From an uncultured Clostridia bacterium (GTDB taxonomy: Bacteria > Bacillota > Clostridia > Christensenellales > CAG-917): DNA of 64,000 nt. Positions 51,742 through 59,827 of the stretch are shown here, in pieces; within the stretch, counting starts at the first letter, position 1; every line of letters starts with the position of its first letter. The position numbers were made by a program, and so were the translations under genes. The notes under the pieces were generated by a model that did not search any database, had not been told where the DNA came from, and saw only the letters and a list, made by a program, of their open reading frames with translations. The DNA lies in assembly GCA_944372795.1 (NCBI GenBank), contig CALWAF010000002.1, forward strand, positions 1 to 64,000, in the 5' to 3' direction.

Positions 51742-51818
51742 GGGCCTTTAGCTCAGTTGGTTAGAGCGGTCGGCTCATAACCGATTGGTCCGCGGTTCGA
51801 GTCCGTGAAGGCCCACCA
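51742..51818 (+). tRNA. tRNA with anticodon CAT (Ile2 or elongator Met)
   Basis: 77 nt with encoded CCA. Acceptor GGGCCTT pairs with AAGGCCC. The anticodon loop is CTCATAA. The body is close to the tRNA-Ile2 (lysidine-modified CAU) type of Firmicutes, but elongator Met cannot be excluded by eye. Confidence 0.9.
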
Positions 51819-51826
51819 ATATATAC

Positions 51827-51903
51827 GGTCCGGTAGTACAGTTGGTTAGTACGCCAGCCTGTCACGCTGGAGGTCGAGGGTTCGAGCCCCTTCCGGATCG
51901 CCA
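51827..51903 (+). tRNA. tRNA-Asp (anticodon GTC)
   Basis: 77 nt with encoded CCA. Acceptor GGTCCGG pairs with CCGGATC (one G-U), with discriminator G. The anticodon loop CTGTCAC gives GTC. Confidence 0.96.
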
Positions 51904-51910
51904 AAGGTCG

Positions 51911-51937
51911 AGTGGCAGTGACACCGTCACTGCCACT
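51911..51937. repeat. Perfect hairpin between tRNA-Asp and tRNA-Phe
   Basis: AGTGGCAGTGAC (51911-51922) and GTCACTGCCACT (51926-51937) form a 12-bp stem with a 3-nt loop and no T-run. It is inside the tRNA transcript, so it may be a processing element rather than a terminator. Confidence 0.75.
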
Positions 51938-51951
51938 TCCCTAGACCGCAT

Positions 51952-52027
51952 GCCTCGGTAGCTCAGTTGGTAGAGCAAGGGACTGAAAATCCCTGTGTCG
52001 GTGGTTCAAGTCCGCCCCGAGGCACCA
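51952..52027 (+). tRNA. tRNA-Phe (anticodon GAA)
   Basis: 76 nt with encoded CCA. Acceptor GCCTCGG pairs with CCGAGGC. The anticodon loop CTGAAAA gives GAA. Confidence 0.96.
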
Positions 52028-52087
52028 CAAAACAAGCCGGTGACCGCGCCTCACCGCTCCCGCCGTCGGGCGTCGCACCGCACAAAC

Positions 52088-52163
52088 GCTGGTGTAGCTC
52101 AATAGGCAGAGCAGCTGATTTGTAATCAGCAGGTTGATGGTTCGATTCCGTTCACCAGCTCCA
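52088..52163 (+). tRNA. tRNA-Thr (anticodon TGT)
   Basis: 76 nt with encoded CCA. Acceptor GCTGGTG pairs with CACCAGC. The anticodon loop TTTGTAA gives TGT. Confidence 0.96.
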
Positions 52164-52200
52164 CAGACCTCGCCGACTGCCCTCTTCGTGGGGACAAAAG

Positions 52201-52296
52201 ACGGGGTCCCCGCAAAGTACCACAGCGAAGCGAGGACACTTTGTGGGGTAATATTCGGGGTCCCCATCAAATTTCGCTCCGAAATTTTATGGGGTA
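52201..52296. repeat. Tandem pair of palindromic units (REP-like)
   Basis: Unit 1: CCCCGCAAAGT (52208-52218) against ACTTTGTGGGG (52238-52248). Unit 2: CCCCATCAAATTTCG (52262-52276) against CGAAATTTTATGGGG (52280-52294). Both are preceded by CGGGGT and followed by TA, and are spaced by ATATT. They share the terminal GGGGTCCCC/GGGGTA frame but differ in the stems. They lie between tRNA-Thr and tRNA-Tyr. Confidence 0.7.
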
Positions 52297-52302
52297 TCAC
52301 AT

Positions 52303-52373
<71 letters not shown>

Positions 52374-52387
<14 letters not shown>

Positions 52388-52435
52388 AGCAATAGCCCAG
52401 CCGATTGGCTGGGTTTTTGCTTGGTGGGAGGAGGT
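52374..52435. repeat. 62-bp palindrome that includes the tRNA-Tyr 3' end
   Basis: A perfect 19-bp inverted repeat: ACCTCCTCCCACCAAGCAA (52374-52392) against its complement at 52417-52435, around the terminator stem. The left arm is the T-arm edge, acceptor strand and CCA of tRNA-Tyr. Confidence 0.9.
52396..52418 (+). terminator. Terminator of the tRNA cluster
   Basis: CCCAGCC (52396-52402) and GGCTGGG (52407-52413) with a GATT loop, then TTTTT. It sits at the centre of the larger palindrome 52374-52435. Confidence 0.9.
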
Positions 52436-52841
52436 CAGGGTATGCGAACCATGCGCGCAAATGTTTGCTCATTGCGTGATAAATCCTTTGCAATGTATTC
52501 TACCCTTGCGGGCAATTCTTCAATGCGCGCAGGTTCGGCGGCACGCTTTGCGTGACGCTTTCGCCCTTTCCAGTCGTCCGCGATGGGATGTGACATCTGC
52601 CCAAACACTCCCCTTTTCAATCCCCTACCCTTATGGCGAACATCCACCTCCTCTTGTTTAAGTCACAAATTATATTTTGATCATCACTTTTTACGGATAA
52701 AGCAAACAATACAGACGATGAAAGTATTGACAATTGAAAATTAAACACTACAAATTCGATGATAATTCTTTAATTCTACGGAGCGTAGACTTTCTTTGAT
52801 TTGCCATAATTGTCGTGATTTTCTTGTCAATTATTAGTAGG
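52436..52841. other. Non-coding stretch between the tRNA cluster and the XRE-HEPN gene
   Basis: About 400 bp. The first 220 bp are GC-balanced; a short minus-strand frame (52435-52593, starting MSHPIADDWKGRKRHAK) is open but unrecognised. From about 52670 the composition becomes strongly AT-rich, marking the edge of the islet. No attachment-site direct repeat was seen. Confidence 0.4.
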
Positions 52842-52870
52842 TTTACTTTTTGTGACGATTTTGCTAAAAT
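52842..52870 (+). promoter_or_regulatory. Promoter of the XRE-HEPN gene
   Basis: TTTACT (52842-52847), 17 bp, TAAAAT (52865-52870), 28 bp ahead of the ATG. Confidence 0.5.
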
Positions 52871-52898
52871 GAAATCAATAAAACCAAGGGGTGAAAAT

Positions 52899-54809
52899 AT
52901 GGGCAAACACAGCATCGGGAAAACTATAGCTAGTTTACGCAAATCAAAGGGGTGGACGCAGGTCGAACTCGCCGAAAAACTGGATATTAGCGATAAAACG
53001 ATAAGTAAATGGGAAAGCGAGGCAGGTATGCCCGAAATTTCCCAGCTCCCTGCGCTTTCAAAACTATTCGATGTCAGCATTGATTTCTTGATGACAGGTA
53101 AAATAGACGAAATGATTTCACTAGACGATATGGATTCTGTAAAGCGTATGTTTTATCTAATCAAAAATGATGATGCGGAAAACTATATCAAATATGGCTA
53201 TACTGCGACTACATATTTTAATGATTTTAATAGCGCGAATTCCGCAATTGCTAGTATAATTGAAAACAAAAGTACAAAGATTTTCAACGCTTGTGTTCAA
53301 AACGGCATTAAGTGTAAACAGTCGCCTTATCACCAATACGCTTTAGTTGGTGCAATGTATGATCACATCGATACTCTAATTAAAATGGCTTGTGATTCGG
53401 ACTGCCTTGAATTCTTGGAGGCTATTGATTTTTTGAGTTTCGCTGTCGGGGATAAAACGCAACAATTAAAATCAAACGATTTAGGCCATCGTAAGTACAG
53501 ACCATATGATCCAAATACGGCGTATCTTGTGTCACCTGAAGTTTTCGAATACATATTCAACTCTTCTACGGTTTCGAACAGAATTATAGAGTATATTTCC
53601 ACATATAGGGCCTTCCAACCTAATTCTATAAAATACGGGACAAGCGTTGCAGATAGGGGTGATATAATCGGAATCTTTTACCATTTGGAGCAAAACATAA
53701 TTGAGCAACTGTACAAAACGCGGCGCTTTGAACTGTTGAACAATTACATACAACAAATTAGCTCAGATGCAGCACATACATTGGGATTCTTTAACAAAGC
53801 AACAGCTGGACGAGACATTTCCTATAGCCTGCAAAATGGCTATTTGTTAAGGAACGACGACACCGGCTATTATGGCAGAACCACTATTATCGGTAAACTA
53901 ATTGCTATAGATAAGCAGATGATCGAGTTGGCCATTTCAAACCTTGATGACCGATGGGCTAATATTTTTATTGCCTATAACCGTAAAATCATAGAAGAAT
54001 TGAATGCAGCTAGGAAAAGTTTTTCGTGTAAAAATATATTCGCCCCAAACACTTCGGAACTTAACGCTTTGTTTGATGAGGCAAAACGTCAAAAGCGAAT
54101 CAGAAAAATAAAAGAAAACTCTTCAATCACGGACAAACAGCGCAGAGAACAACTGTTTGAGGAAGATGCATTATCGATTTCGGATGCCATTAAATCCGAT
54201 GACTATGATTTGTTTGCAAAGTTCCCGGAAGAAAAAACTAATGCCGTGACATTATCGGATATTGCCAATGCAGATTGTAACGATATCAGATTCTATATTC
54301 ACGCTTTGAATGTAGATGATAGTTCTCAAAATCTGAACGATGCGCTAAAAAGCGTATTGGAAAAACACTTCGACCGATACGACATTTTAGACGCATTGCT
54401 TTCTGCAGGAGCAATAATAGACGACAATATAGTCATTACAAACATTTTGAAACAAAATGTTGCTTTGCATTTTAACGGCAAAGAAACTTCTGCTTCAAAT
54501 ATTGAAATCGACGACAGTGCAACGAAGGACACTTTACTAAAAAGTTTAAAAGACGGAAAGCTTGAGTTCGTTATAGTCAACTTGACAATGGTATTGGAAC
54601 GCAAATTGAAAAGCAAGCTCGCAGAGCAAAGTTCAGACTTAATTGATATGATCGACAAAACCCATGACCTGAATGAAATTAGCGATTTTGAGTGCAAAAT
54701 GCTGCACAATTTAAGAAAAGCACGAAATGGCATTCTGCACCAAAGCGGAAAGTTTTACTATACCGAACCAATTATAAAAACTTGGATTAGAATTGTATAT
54801 TCATTATAA
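52899..54809 (+). CDS. XRE helix-turn-helix protein with a C-terminal HEPN-like RNase motif
   Basis: A 636-residue protein in AT-rich DNA unlike its surroundings. Residues 5-62 form an XRE DNA-binding domain (GKTIASLRKSKGWTQVELAE, then KLDISDKTISKWESEAGMPE). The long middle region (about 70-550) is mostly helical and not recognised; LDALLSAGAIIDD looks ankyrin-like. The last 90 residues form a helical block with LRKARNGILHQ, where R609-NGIL-H614 fits the R-x4-6-H motif of HEPN ribonucleases. AAGGGGTG precedes the ATG; a longer upstream frame crosses the promoter. It is followed by a bidirectional terminator, so it stands alone. A self-contained sensor/effector in phage defence is an inference. 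Confidence 0.8.
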   Translation: MGKHSIGKTIASLRKSKGWTQVELAEKLDISDKTISKWESEAGMPEISQLPALSKLFDVSIDFLMTGKIDEMISLDDMDSVKRMFYLIKNDDAENYIKYGYTATTYFNDFNSANSAIASIIENKSTKIFNACVQNGIKCKQSPYHQYALVGAMYDHIDTLIKMACDSDCLEFLEAIDFLSFAVGDKTQQLKSNDLGHRKYRPYDPNTAYLVSPEVFEYIFNSSTVSNRIIEYISTYRAFQPNSIKYGTSVADRGDIIGIFYHLEQNIIEQLYKTRRFELLNNYIQQISSDAAHTLGFFNKATAGRDISYSLQNGYLLRNDDTGYYGRTTIIGKLIAIDKQMIELAISNLDDRWANIFIAYNRKIIEELNAARKSFSCKNIFAPNTSELNALFDEAKRQKRIRKIKENSSITDKQRREQLFEEDALSISDAIKSDDYDLFAKFPEEKTNAVTLSDIANADCNDIRFYIHALNVDDSSQNLNDALKSVLEKHFDRYDILDALLSAGAIIDDNIVITNILKQNVALHFNGKETSASNIEIDDSATKDTLLKSLKDGKLEFVIVNLTMVLERKLKSKLAEQSSDLIDMIDKTHDLNEISDFECKMLHNLRKARNGILHQSGKFYYTEPIIKTWIRIVYSL

Positions 54810-54846
54810 AGCAAATTCGTTTTAGTTTACCTCTTTCTCCGTCAGG

Positions 54847-54872
54847 AAAACCGCACTGTTTAGTGCGGTTTT
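54847..54872. terminator. Bidirectional terminator
   Basis: AAAACCGCACT (54847-54857) and AGTGCGGTTTT (54862-54872) form an 11-bp stem ending in A/T runs on both sides. It serves the XRE-HEPN gene (plus) and the thioesterase operon (minus). Confidence 0.9.
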
Positions 54873-54898
54873 CTCATGTTTTAGGTGGTGAGATAAGG

Positions 54899-55381
54899 TC
54901 AATAGTTCTCGGTGCGGCGCTGTTTGCGGAGGGCACGGCGGCGGGCGCCGGCTTTCCATTCCTCTAGTTCTGACTCGGTGACGGGAAGGAGCTCCGGCAC
55001 TTCGGTGGGCTGCTCGTTCTCGTCGAGGGCGACGAGGATGAGGTAGGCGACGTTGATGAGTTTGCGGTCGCCGGAGAGCTCCTCGACGAAGGTCTTGACG
55101 CACACTTCCATCGAGGTTTTGCCGGCGTATGTGAGCTTGCCCGTCATATAGATGGTGTCGTTGACGCGGGCGGGAGCGCGGAATTCCAATGTATCTACAA
55201 AGACAGTGGTGACGTTGCGTTCCGAATGTCTGCGTGCGACGACGGCGGCGAGGATGTCTATCCACGCCATGAGCGCGCCGCCGAAGAGGCGGTCGAAGCC
55301 GTTGATGTCCGACTGAGTGATGATGTGCACCTGTTCGGTGTAAGAATCCGAAGGATGTTTGACCTTTCTTTCCTTTTCCAT
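54899..55381 (-). CDS. Acyl-CoA thioesterase (hotdog fold, YkhA/YciA type)
   Basis: A 160-residue hotdog-fold hydrolase. QSDINGFDRLFGGALMAWID carries the family's Asn/Asp region with the catalytic Asp in AWIDILAAVVA. FVDTLEFRAPARVNDTIYMT and VKTFVEELSGDRKLINVAYL follow. The C-terminus is an Arg-rich tail (ARRRALRKQRRTENY). The ATG at 55381 starts MEKERKVKH. It lies 26 nt downstream of ligA and closes the pcrA-ligA operon. The substrate acyl chain is not deducible. Confidence 0.88.
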   Translation of the reverse strand: MEKERKVKHPSDSYTEQVHIITQSDINGFDRLFGGALMAWIDILAAVVARRHSERNVTTVFVDTLEFRAPARVNDTIYMTGKLTYAGKTSMEVCVKTFVEELSGDRKLINVAYLILVALDENEQPTEVPELLPVTESELEEWKAGARRRALRKQRRTENY

Positions 55382-55407
55382 TATGCCTCCTGCGGCGCGC
55401 AGACCCG

Positions 55408-57372
55408 TCAAAGCGCGGGTGCGATGCCGAGCATACGCTTGAATTCCTCTTCGTCGATGATCCTGATGCCGAGCTTCTGCGCCTTTTCGAGTTTGCTGCC
55501 CGCGTCGGAGCCCGCGAGGACGAGGTCAACGGTCTTTGACACGGACGAGGCGACTTCTCCCCCGTTTTCCTCGATGAGCGCCGTAGCCTCGCCGCGCTTG
55601 TAGGTGGGGAGGGAGCCCGTGAGCACCACTCGCATACCCTCGAATACTCCGCTCTTTTTCTCCGCCTCGCGCACGGTGACCCCGCTTGCGAAGAGATCCG
55701 CGATGAGGCGAAGATTATCTTCGTCGGCGAAATAGGAAACGATGTTGTCTGCAAGTATCTCCCCTATGCCGTCCACGGCAGTGAGCGCATCGCGATCCGC
55801 CTTTTCCAGCGCCTCGAAGGTGCCAAAACGCGCGGCAAGGTCCTTTGCCGTCTTCTTGCCTATGCCGTCGATGCCGAGGGCAAACAGCAACCTGTCCATG
55901 GTGGTGTCTTTTGCTGCGGCGATGGCGGCGATGAGGTTGTCCGCCTTTTTGTCGCCGAAGCGCTCGAGCCCCACGATATCCTCTTTTTTGAGCCTCATCA
56001 GACCGACGGGAGAGGTCATGTGCAGCTCGTTGTAGAACTGCTCCGCCGTCTTCTCGGAAAAACCGTCAATGTCCATGGCGTCCTTGGACGCGAAGTGGTC
56101 GAGGCAGGAGACGATCTGCGGCGCGCAATGCTCGCCCGTGCAATAGAGGAACGCGCCTTCCTCGCGGACGGGAGCGCCGCACGCGGGACAAACGGTGGGT
56201 TTCTCCACCTCTTTCGCGTCGGGAGCTTCCTCGGCGACGCCCATTATCTCGGGGATGACGTCGTTGCTGCGGCGGATAAAGACGCGGTCGCCTATTTTCA
56301 CCTTCTTTTTCAGAATGTCGCCGTAGTTGTTGAGCGTCGCTCGCCGCACCGTGACGCCGCCGATGTCCACGGGGTCGAGCACGGCAAGAGGATTGAGTTT
56401 TGCCGAACGCGAGACCTGCCACACCACGTCGCGCAACACGGTGGTCATCTCGTCCGCCTTGAATTTGTAGGCGATCGCCCACTTCGGGAACTTTTCTGTG
56501 TAGCCTATCTCGTCGCGGAGGGCGGTGTCGTTGACCTTGAATACCACTCCGTCAATGAGGAAATCGAGAGAGGGACGCAGCTCGCCCACCTTCTCCGCGA
56601 ACGCGAACGCGGCATCCGCGCCTTTGAGCACGGCGAAGTCGCTCTCCGTCTCGAAGCCCTCTTCCGTGAGGAAATCGTGCATCTCGCGCTGGGACGCGAA
56701 GTGACGGTCGCTGTAACCGATGTTGTACGCCATAAACGAGAGATTGCGAGAGGCGGTGACTGCGGGATCGAGGTTGCGTATGGCGCCCGCAGCACCGTTG
56801 CGCGCGTTTTTGAGAGGCTCGTCGCTCTTGGCGTTGTAGGCGGCAAGAGCGCTCAAACGCATTATGCCCTCGCCTTGGATCTCTATCCTGCCCGTGTAGG
56901 AGATGGTGCGAGGCACGCCGGCTATCGTCTTCACCTGCGCGGTGACCTCTTCGCCCGTGACGCCGTCGCCGCGGGTGGCTGCCTTCACCAGCTTCCCGCC
57001 CTCGTAAAGGATGTTGAGCGTGAGCCCGTCGAACTTGTATTCCGCGGTGATCTCGGGCTCTTTCCCCACCGCTTTGACTATGCGTTCATACCACTCCGCG
57101 ATCTCCCCTTCCGTCTTGCACTTGTCCAGACTGTAAAGCCGCAGGAGATGGCGGGAGGGCTCGAATTTCTTTTGCGGAGCGCCGCCGACGCGATGGGTGG
57201 GCGAGTTTTTCAGCGTATAGCCCTCCCTCTCTTCAAGCGCGCGCAGCTCGTCGTACATGGCGTCGTACTCGGCGTCGGAGATGACGGGCGCGTCCTCTTC
57301 GTAATAGAGGGCGGCGTAACGGTTGAGCTTTTCCACCAGCTCTTTCATTCTGTCGTAAGGTTTCATGTTCAC
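55408..57372 (-). CDS. ligA: NAD-dependent DNA ligase LigA
   Basis: Seals nicks in replication and repair (654 residues). The nucleotidyl-acceptor Lys113 is in EYKFDGLTLN. RGDGVTGEEVTAQVKTI, an OB fold, a zinc site (CPACGAPVREEGAFLYCTGE, HC), helix-hairpin-helix repeats (IDGIGKKTAKDLAARFGT) and a C-terminal BRCT domain (GMRVVLTGSLPTYKR) follow in the normal order. It overlaps pcrA by 4 nt. Confidence 0.97.
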   Translation of the reverse strand: MNMKPYDRMKELVEKLNRYAALYYEEDAPVISDAEYDAMYDELRALEEREGYTLKNSPTHRVGGAPQKKFEPSRHLLRLYSLDKCKTEGEIAEWYERIVKAVGKEPEITAEYKFDGLTLNILYEGGKLVKAATRGDGVTGEEVTAQVKTIAGVPRTISYTGRIEIQGEGIMRLSALAAYNAKSDEPLKNARNGAAGAIRNLDPAVTASRNLSFMAYNIGYSDRHFASQREMHDFLTEEGFETESDFAVLKGADAAFAFAEKVGELRPSLDFLIDGVVFKVNDTALRDEIGYTEKFPKWAIAYKFKADEMTTVLRDVVWQVSRSAKLNPLAVLDPVDIGGVTVRRATLNNYGDILKKKVKIGDRVFIRRSNDVIPEIMGVAEEAPDAKEVEKPTVCPACGAPVREEGAFLYCTGEHCAPQIVSCLDHFASKDAMDIDGFSEKTAEQFYNELHMTSPVGLMRLKKEDIVGLERFGDKKADNLIAAIAAAKDTTMDRLLFALGIDGIGKKTAKDLAARFGTFEALEKADRDALTAVDGIGEILADNIVSYFADEDNLRLIADLFASGVTVREAEKKSGVFEGMRVVLTGSLPTYKRGEATALIEENGGEVASSVSKTVDLVLAGSDAGSKLEKAQKLGIRIIDEEEFKRMLGIAPAL

Positions 57373-59573
57373 TCCTTGACGATCTTCAAACTGTTTATCG
57401 CGATCGCGAGCGCGAATCGCTTGACGCCCAGCCCTTCGAACTCGATGGCGGCGGTCTTGTTTTCGCCCTCGCCCACGGTCTCGCGCACCACACCTTTTCC
57501 GAAGCGTTTATGCTCGACGACGACGCCTTTCTCGAACTCCGAAAAATCGGGTGCGTCGGCATTGCGCTGCGGCGCGGACACGAATCCGCTCATCCCTCGC
57601 CCTATGCCGTCGAGGGAGGGCTTGCGCGCGGGAGACGACGTGCGCTGCTCCGATGACGGAAACGCCGCACGCATCCTTATCGAGGCTTTTTCCCCTTGCA
57701 TTTCGGAGATAAACCTGCTTTTCGGGAAAGTTTCCACTTTTCCGAATCTGAACCGCGAGCGCGCCCACGACACGGTGAGACGCTGTTTTGCGCGGGTGAT
57801 GGCGACGTACATCAGACGTCGCTCTTCCTCGATGTCGCCGTTCGTGACTGCGGTCGAGGTGGGGAATATGCCGTCCTCCAGACCCACCACGAAGACGTTG
57901 TCGAATTCCAGCCCTTTCACCGCGTGTACGGTGGCGAGAGTGACATAGTTTTCGCCGTCCATCTCGTCCGTGTCCGAAACTAGGGAGACGGACTGCATGA
58001 AGTCGGATATGGTGGCTTCGGGATTGTCGTCAACGAAGTTCTGCACTGCGGCGACGAGCCCTTCAATGTTATCGTAGCGGTTCCTGTCTTCGGGATCGTC
58101 GCTGAGCTTCAGCGTGTTCTCAAGTCCGCTCTCTTTGATGACGTATTGCATGAAGTCTACGGGCTTCATCTCCCCTATCCCTTCCGCGATCTTATCTGCT
58201 ACGGCGGCGAAAGCGGCGAGCTTTCTCGCGCTCGCGGGAGAGAGGGACTCGGCGTGTTTTGCAGCCGCGAGGTAGGACACGCCGAGGCGGGCGGAGACCA
58301 TCGCCACTTCCGCGACGGCGGAAGGTCCTATGCCCCTTCTGGGATAATTGACCACACGCAGGAATGCGTCGTTGTCGTTGGGGTTGATGGCAAGTCGCAC
58401 ATACCCCAGCGTATCTTTTATCTCCTTGCGCTCGAAGAATCTGAAGCCGCCGAACACTTTGTACGGGATGCCGTGCAGTGTGAAACTCTCTTCAAAAAGC
58501 CGCGTAAGAGCGTTTGCTCTCACCAGCACGGCGGTGTCGCGGTAGTTCTCCCCCTCCGTGAGAAGGGAGCCGATCGCGCGGGTCACGTAATCGGCTTCGT
58601 CGCGGTCGGTGCGCGCCTCGTAATAGCGCACGTCATAGCCTTTGCCCAAGGCGCTCCACAGCGTTTTCTCGTTGCGGGCGTTGTTGTGCTTTATGACATT
58701 GTTCGCCGCCTCCAATATATTCTTGGTGCTGCGATAGTTCTGCTCCAGCTTGTAGACCTTCGCCCCCTTGAACGTCTCGGGAAACTCGAGTATGTTGCGG
58801 ATCTCGGCGCCGCGCCAGCTGTAGATGCTCTGATCCTCGTCGCCCACCACGAACACGTTTCCCCACTTCGCCGCAAGCAGCGACACCAGACGCAACTGCA
58901 GACGGTTGGTGTCCTGAAACTCGTCCACGTTGATGTAGCGGAAGCGGTTCTGCCAGCGCTCAAGAACGTCGGGACAGGTCTCGAACAGCTCCACCGTCTT
59001 CACGAGCAGGTCGTCAAAGTCCATTGCATTGGACTTTTTCAGTTCCCTCTCATACGCTGCATACACGAGGGCTACGGCTCTTGCGTCCGTCACGTCGTCT
59101 TTGATCGCTTCGTAGTACTCGTCGGGTTTCAGCGCCGCAGTCTTCGCGCGGGAGATATGGTTGACGTAACTCCCTCTGCGCTTCGGATCGGCGCCCTGCA
59201 CCTCGTCCGCGACGCGCTTTACGACGCGTTCGCTCTCCAGCTCCGTATATATCGTGAAATCGCGGGAATAACCCAGCCTCTCTCCGTCCATGCGCAACAT
59301 ACGCGCGCACATGGAATGGAAAGTGCTCGTCCATACATCGTATCCGCTGCCGCCGAGTTCGCGTTGGATGCGCTCCTTCATCTCGTTTGCGGCTTTGTTG
59401 GTGAAAGTGATCGCAAGGATATTGTAGGGCGACACTCCCGCCTCCACCAGCGCGCAGATGCGCGCGGTGAGCACTCTGGTCTTGCCGCTGCCCGCTCCCG
59501 CAATAACGAGTATGGCACCGTCGCGGTCCTCGACGGCTTTCATTTGTTCAGGATTGAGTCCGAAATCACGCAT
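57369..59573 (-). CDS. pcrA: ATP-dependent DNA helicase PcrA/UvrD
   Basis: A superfamily 1A 3'-5' helicase (734 residues). Motif I is AGAGSGKTRVLTARI, Ia TFTNKAANEMKERI, II VDEFQDTN, III GDEDQSIYSWRGAE, IV LEQNYRSTKNIL, V TVHAVKGLEFDNVFV, VI RRLMYVAITRAKQRL. The C-terminal 60 residues contain the tudor-like tail (VVEHKRFGKGVVRET) used to bind RNA polymerase in PcrA. It is the first gene of pcrA-ligA-thioesterase. Confidence 0.97.
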   Translation of the reverse strand: MRDFGLNPEQMKAVEDRDGAILVIAGAGSGKTRVLTARICALVEAGVSPYNILAITFTNKAANEMKERIQRELGGSGYDVWTSTFHSMCARMLRMDGERLGYSRDFTIYTELESERVVKRVADEVQGADPKRRGSYVNHISRAKTAALKPDEYYEAIKDDVTDARAVALVYAAYERELKKSNAMDFDDLLVKTVELFETCPDVLERWQNRFRYINVDEFQDTNRLQLRLVSLLAAKWGNVFVVGDEDQSIYSWRGAEIRNILEFPETFKGAKVYKLEQNYRSTKNILEAANNVIKHNNARNEKTLWSALGKGYDVRYYEARTDRDEADYVTRAIGSLLTEGENYRDTAVLVRANALTRLFEESFTLHGIPYKVFGGFRFFERKEIKDTLGYVRLAINPNDNDAFLRVVNYPRRGIGPSAVAEVAMVSARLGVSYLAAAKHAESLSPASARKLAAFAAVADKIAEGIGEMKPVDFMQYVIKESGLENTLKLSDDPEDRNRYDNIEGLVAAVQNFVDDNPEATISDFMQSVSLVSDTDEMDGENYVTLATVHAVKGLEFDNVFVVGLEDGIFPTSTAVTNGDIEEERRLMYVAITRAKQRLTVSWARSRFRFGKVETFPKSRFISEMQGEKASIRMRAAFPSSEQRTSSPARKPSLDGIGRGMSGFVSAPQRNADAPDFSEFEKGVVVEHKRFGKGVVRETVGEGENKTAAIEFEGLGVKRFALAIAINSLKIVKE

Positions 59574-59769
59574 GTGTTCATATTAGCACAATCCGCCTCG
59601 GATTTCAACGCAAAACGACCATATCGCGCGGGCATTCTGCGCGTGTCCCGACTTTGTCCCGCATCATCCCGCAACGCCTTTTATCTCTCTGCCGGCAACT
59701 TTTTTGCATTAAATTATTATCGCCCGACATAGCTATATAAAAAAGTCAAAATTAAAAATCTGACATTTG

Positions 59770-59798
59770 TTGAAAATTGCGCACACGTATGATATTAT
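59770..59798 (+). promoter_or_regulatory. Promoter of the DUF1508 gene
   Basis: TTGAAA (59770-59775), 17 bp, TATTAT (59793-59798), followed by CGGAGG (59815-59820) ahead of the ATG at 59828. Confidence 0.65.
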
Positions 59799-59827
59799 AA
59801 TTTTGATTTGTCTTCGGAGGATGAATT

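Noticed and set aside
52435-52593. Small minus-strand frame starting MSHPIADDWKGRKRHAK
   Set aside because: Only a distant GGGGAG stands upstream, no family is recognised, and its end runs into the tRNA-Tyr palindrome. Kept only as a note in the non-coding stretch.
52388-54872. Integrative element with attachment-site direct repeats at tRNA-Tyr
   Set aside because: No integrase gene and no direct copy of the tRNA 3' end was found near 54800-54900; the only copy is inverted and lies 30 bp away.
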